A program made the translations under genes and the position numbers. From Balneolales bacterium (GTDB lineage Bacteria > Bacteroidota > Rhodothermia > Balneolales > Natronogracilivirgulaceae): 9,693 bases of DNA. The notes below the pieces were generated by a model that saw only the letters and a program-made list of their open reading frames with translations, ran no database searches and was not told the DNA's origin. Below, in pieces: positions 6,485-9,693 of the stretch (position 1 is its first letter; every line of letters starts with the position of its first letter). Where the stretch lies: NCBI GenBank assembly GCA_007120555.1, contig SKNL01000083.1, positions 1 to 9,693 on the forward strand. The letters run 5' to 3'.

Positions 6485-8344
6485 GTGAAAGAACTACTAA
6501 AACTCAACAGATATTTCCTCAAGTACAAGTGGACCCTTGCGCTTGGGGCGGCTCTGCTGATCCTGTCAAACTTTTTCCTCATCTGGATTCCCATCTTCAT
6601 CCGGATGACGATGGACGAGATCGAGCGCATTTCGGATGGCTTGGACCAGCCGTACGATAGTGTCACTTCAACGCTTTTTTCATCTGAGGCCGGCTGGTTT
6701 CTCGCGCAGAACACCGGCCTGCTTGTCGGGGCTGTCATCCTTTATGGGATGTTGCTGTTTGCCACAAGGCAGACGCTCATTGTGACCTCCAGAAAAATAG
6801 AGTACGACCTGCGCAACAAGATATTCGATCATCTGCAGAAGCTGTCGAAATCCTTTTACGACAACATCCGTTCCGGCGATGTCTACACGCGTGCAACCGA
6901 AGATGTCGTCCGTGTACGCGAGTATTTCGGTCCCGCATTCATGTATACCATCAATACGATTTCCCGTTCGGCCATCATCATTGCGATCATGCTGATGGTC
7001 AATGTCAAGCTGACGTTATGGGCATTGCTGCCGTTGCCGTTTCTGGCAGTCATGGCGTATTGGGTAAGCCGCTACATCAACCGCAGGTCCAACGAGATAC
7101 AGCAACAGTACGCCGTTCTGGCCGGCAAGGTACAGGAGGTGTTCTCCAGCATAAGGGTAATCAAAGCATTCAACAGGGAAGAATATGAGAAGGACCGCTT
7201 CCTCCGTGAGAATGCGCGCTACCGGCGCAAAAAGCTGAGACTCGATCTTGTGGAGGCGCTGTTCCATCCGATGCTGCTCCTGCTGATAGGAATGTCGATC
7301 GTACTGGTGGTCTGGCAGGGCGGAATCATGGTAATGAATGGCTTCGTGACCATCGGCAACATTGCCGAATTCATTATCTATGTCACATATCTCACCTGGC
7401 CGATAGCCTCCCTGGGCTATACCCTGAATCTGCTTCAGCGTTCGGCTGCCTCCAATTCGCGGATCCAAAAACTGCTCGCCATTCCGGTTGATGACGCGCC
7501 GTTGGATCGCGGTGTCAGAACAACAGGTCCGGAATCCGGAAAACAGAACAACGAATCGGGCGGTGAGGGCAAAGAAACACCTTCTGCAGCTTTTCGCAGG
7601 GATATCGTCTTTGAAAATGTCCATTTCACCTATCCGGGAGCCGAAGAACCGGCACTTCAAAATATCAATTTGCGTATCAAAAAGGGGGACAGGGTCGGAA
7701 TTGTCGGTCGCACCGGTTCGGGAAAAACCAGCCTGATACAGCTGCTTCCCCGAATTTATGATCCGCAGCAGGGACGCATACTCCTGGATGGAACGGATAT
7801 CCGCGATCTCCCGGTCCATGAATTGCGGGCACTCATCGGACTTGTCCCCCAGGATAACTTCCTGTTTTCTGATACCATACGAGAAAATATTACTTTCGGC
7901 AAGGAGAATGCCGTGGAGGAAGAGATAAGAGAGGCTGCCGAACAGGCAGAAGTATTAGAAAATATTTTGGAATTTGAGAAAAAATTTGACACTATATTAG
8001 GTGAACGAGGTATCACGTTATCGGGTGGGCAAAAGCAGCGAACCAGTATTGCGCGGGCACTCATACGCAAACCATCCATTTTGATTCTGGATGACTCCCT
8101 GAGTGCTGTTGATACAAACACAGAGGATGCCATTGTGCAGCATCTTGACAAAGATCTTGATGATGTAACAATGTTCATTATTTGTCATCGTTTATCATCA
8201 CTGAAACACGTCAATAAAATTTATGTTCTGGATGAAGGCCGGATTGTAGAAAGCGGAACTCACGAAGAGTTGCTTGAAAGGGATGGTTATTTTGCCAATA
8301 TGCACCGCAAGCAGCTGATCGAGAAAGAACTTGAACAAATATAA
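6485..8344 (+). CDS. ABC exporter half-transporter (MdlA/MdlB type), variant Walker B
   Basis: This 619-residue fusion has a six-helix transmembrane domain (about 15-320) followed by an ATPase domain (about 372-610), as in type I exporters of the multidrug/lipid family. Motifs are Walker A GRTGSGKT (408-415), Q-loop Q456 in LVPQDNFLF, signature LSGGQKQR (512-519), Walker B SILILDDS (531-538), D-loop SAVD and switch H568 in ICHRLSS. The residue after the Walker B aspartate is D537 where active exporters have the catalytic glutamate. This LDDSLSAVD form is known from the degenerate site of heterodimeric exporters such as TM287/288 and BmrCD, yet no partner gene is in the window. A polar linker of about 35 residues (338-372), rich in Gly, Glu and Ser, joins the domains. 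The start is GTG with a weak AGGA just before it. Substrate is unknown. Confidence 0.9.
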   Translation: MKELLKLNRYFLKYKWTLALGAALLILSNFFLIWIPIFIRMTMDEIERISDGLDQPYDSVTSTLFSSEAGWFLAQNTGLLVGAVILYGMLLFATRQTLIVTSRKIEYDLRNKIFDHLQKLSKSFYDNIRSGDVYTRATEDVVRVREYFGPAFMYTINTISRSAIIIAIMLMVNVKLTLWALLPLPFLAVMAYWVSRYINRRSNEIQQQYAVLAGKVQEVFSSIRVIKAFNREEYEKDRFLRENARYRRKKLRLDLVEALFHPMLLLLIGMSIVLVVWQGGIMVMNGFVTIGNIAEFIIYVTYLTWPIASLGYTLNLLQRSAASNSRIQKLLAIPVDDAPLDRGVRTTGPESGKQNNESGGEGKETPSAAFRRDIVFENVHFTYPGAEEPALQNINLRIKKGDRVGIVGRTGSGKTSLIQLLPRIYDPQQGRILLDGTDIRDLPVHELRALIGLVPQDNFLFSDTIRENITFGKENAVEEEIREAAEQAEVLENILEFEKKFDTILGERGITLSGGQKQRTSIARALIRKPSILILDDSLSAVDTNTEDAIVQHLDKDLDDVTMFIICHRLSSLKHVNKIYVLDEGRIVESGTHEELLERDGYFANMHRKQLIEKELEQI

Positions 8345-8366
8345 AAATAACAAAGAGTTACCAAAC

Positions 8367-8401
8367 GGGAATATTTCGTCTGATAGCGAAATCCCAATTT
8401 T
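8367..8401 (+). terminator. Weak hairpin with T-tract between the ABC gene and RNase Z gene
   Basis: GGG (8367-8369), a 3-nt bulge, ATTTCG (8373-8378), an 8-nt loop, CGAAAT (8387-8392) and CCC (8393-8395) can pair, followed by AATTTT. It lies 22 nt after the ABC stop. The stem is AT-rich and bulged and the T-run short, so termination may be partial, with readthrough into the next gene. Confidence 0.35.
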
Positions 8402-8409
8402 AAAAAAAT

Positions 8410-8416
8410 GGAGAGG
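8410..8416 (+). promoter_or_regulatory. Strong Shine-Dalgarno of the RNase Z gene
   Basis: GGAGAGG ends 8 nt before the ATG at 8425. It is the clearest ribosome binding site in the window and fixes that start. Most neighbouring genes lack one. Confidence 0.7.
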
Positions 8417-8424
8417 ACAATAAC

Positions 8425-9651
8425 ATGATTATCATTCCATTGGGTGTTTCATCGGCAACCCCGACTGCTGTGCGTCACTTGCCATCTGTCGCTTTGTGGA
8501 GAGACGGCTCGGTCTTCCTTTTTGATTGCGGAGAAAACGTACAGATGAGGCTGCTTCAGGCTGGCGTAAAGCGCTCGAAAGTGGAAGCCATTTTCATTTC
8601 ACACCTTGACGGCGACCATATCTTCGGCCTGTTCGGTCTGCTCAGTACGCTTCAGCTCCAAAGACGCGAAAAGGAACTCCATATCATAGGGCCGAAAGGT
8701 CTGAAAAAAATGATTGAGACGGTTTTCGGCATAGCTGAAGTCGAGCTGGAATTTCCTATCACATACAACGAAATAGAAAGCGACTTTGACCATGACGTTG
8801 TTCTGGAAGGAGAGGAGTATTATGTGGAAGCAAGACCGCTGAAACATACAAAATTCTGCATTGGCTATCGGTTCCAGGAAAAAGACAAACCGGGCAAAGT
8901 AGATGCTCTGAAAGCCAAAGAAGCCGGTATCATAGAAGACACCCAGTACAAATCACTGAAAAACGGCGAAGATGTCACGCTCGGAGATGGCAGCGTTGTG
9001 CACTCAGCGGATATTGTAGGTGACCCCAGGCCGGGCGAGAGTTTTGTCTATGTCACCGATACGGAATTCTGTGAGAATGCCATCCGGCTGGCCGAAAATG
9101 CCACCATCCTTTTCCACGAGGCCACCTTCGGCGAACCACTCAAGGAAAAAGCCCAGGATACCGGTCATTCCAGCGCGCAGGACGCTGCCATTGTAGCCAA
9201 GACGGCAAAAGTCGAGCGGCTTGTCATCGGGCATTTTTCCGCCCGGTATTCAAACCAGTTCCTGCTGCTTAAAGAAGCCCGGAATGTTTTTGAGAAAACC
9301 TGGCTGGCCTATGAGCTTCGCCCGATCTTCACCAACCCCGAGCAGGAAAAAGAGATCATCAGTCCCCGGGTCGAGATCATTGACCTCAAGGACAAGAAGG
9401 CACAACGACCCGGTAAAACCTTTAAACCTGCTCCAAAACGCAAAGATGGTTTCAAGAAACGGCGATTCAAACGGAAACCGGCAAATGCGCGTTACTACAA
9501 AAGCGGCGAATCGGACCGTCCGGAAAAAGCAAGGTTTAAAAAGCCTTACAAACGTTCCGACGACGAACAAACGCGACAAAGTCCGCATCGCCCGAGCAAG
9601 CCGTTACCCATAACACCACGAACTCCGTTTGATGACTTCGACCGCTTCTGA
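8425..9651 (+). CDS. rnz: RNase Z-type metallo-beta-lactamase nuclease with HxDxDH motif and basic tail
   Basis: RNase Z cuts the 3' trailer from tRNA precursors, using two zinc ions. The N-terminal ~310 residues match the family's usual length and order: LGVSSATPT (6-14), LFDCGENVQMRL (32-43), metal motif HLDGDH (60-65), HIIGPKG (86-92), H141 in LKHTKFCIGYRF, the segment PGKVDALKAKEAGI (156-169), D212 in YVTDTEF, H248 in GHSSAQDAA and H270 in GHFSARY. The family motif is HxHxDH; here the second histidine is D62 (codon GAC, 8608-8610), one base away from CAC. All other ligands are kept. Residues about 322-408 form an extra tail rich in Lys and Arg, ending PFDDFDRF, probably disordered and RNA-binding. 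The altered ligand may change metal use or activity; a related nuclease of unknown substrate is the alternative. Confidence 0.85.
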   Translation: MIIIPLGVSSATPTAVRHLPSVALWRDGSVFLFDCGENVQMRLLQAGVKRSKVEAIFISHLDGDHIFGLFGLLSTLQLQRREKELHIIGPKGLKKMIETVFGIAEVELEFPITYNEIESDFDHDVVLEGEEYYVEARPLKHTKFCIGYRFQEKDKPGKVDALKAKEAGIIEDTQYKSLKNGEDVTLGDGSVVHSADIVGDPRPGESFVYVTDTEFCENAIRLAENATILFHEATFGEPLKEKAQDTGHSSAQDAAIVAKTAKVERLVIGHFSARYSNQFLLLKEARNVFEKTWLAYELRPIFTNPEQEKEIISPRVEIIDLKDKKAQRPGKTFKPAPKRKDGFKKRRFKRKPANARYYKSGESDRPEKARFKKPYKRSDDEQTRQSPHRPSKPLPITPRTPFDDFDRF

Positions 9652-9693
9652 CAAGCGTTCCGATAAAAACCAAACTGCAGCAGGTAAAGCCGT
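9632..9693 (+). CDS. Possible start of a further gene, cut by the window edge
   Basis: An ATG at 9632-9634 opens a frame (MTSTASDKRSDKNQTAAGKA) that overlaps the last 20 nt of the RNase Z gene and stays open to the end of the window. The overlap suits a tightly packed operon, and a polar, low-complexity N-terminus is possible, but there is no clear ribosome binding site and only 20 residues are visible. No family can be recognised. Confidence 0.3.
   Translation, partial: MTSTASDKRSDKNQTAAGKA

Noticed and set aside
7500..7590. The polar linker in the ABC exporter as a frameshift scar or insertion
   Set aside because: The frame is continuous, no repeats flank it, and variable linkers between membrane and ATPase domains are normal.

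Overview
The window looks like chromosomal DNA of a bacterium from the Bacteroidota/Balneolota/Rhodothermota group. The evidence is a GWxTD-domain exported protein, a family found mostly in that group; a PdxA with a 'GDxNGIG' N-terminal motif; a promoter upstream of position 5300 that fits the Bacteroidota pattern (TTTG, 20 nt, TATCTTTG); and several genes without a clear Shine-Dalgarno sequence. The genus cannot be named from this sequence. No rRNA, tRNA, CRISPR array, insertion sequence or phage gene is visible.

Left half, minus strand. One compact transcription unit reads right to left from about 4028: a secreted GWxTD-domain protein, PdxA (vitamin B6 synthesis), a class I SAM-dependent methyltransferase, and FtsE (the ATPase of the FtsEX cell-division complex), which runs off the left edge. 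Start and stop codons overlap by 4 nt (GWxTD/pdxA) and 8 nt (methyltransferase/ftsE), so translational coupling is likely.

Centre, minus strand (4172-5135). A Fur-family metalloregulator lies upstream of a small MerC-like membrane protein with a cysteine/histidine motif and a histidine-rich tail. A perfect 8-3-8 inverted repeat sits 16 nt before the regulator's chosen start and is a good candidate autoregulatory operator. Together they look like a metal-homeostasis pair, zinc being the best guess.

Right half, plus strand (5260-9693). A divergent Bacteroidota-type promoter and a leader of about 130 nt precede a renalase-like FAD amine-oxidase-fold protein. An ABC exporter half-transporter with an aspartate in place of the catalytic glutamate follows. 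After a weak hairpin comes an RNase Z-type metallo-beta-lactamase nuclease with two oddities: its zinc motif is HxDxDH rather than HxHxDH, and it carries a long basic C-terminal tail. A further reading frame may start inside the end of this gene and leave the window.

Most of the window is ordinary housekeeping. The points most worth checking are the RNase Z motif change and tail, the metalloregulator operator with its MerC-like partner, and two tiny leader ORFs that chain into the FAD gene by successive ATGA overlaps. I found no convincing sign of a wholly new multi-gene system.
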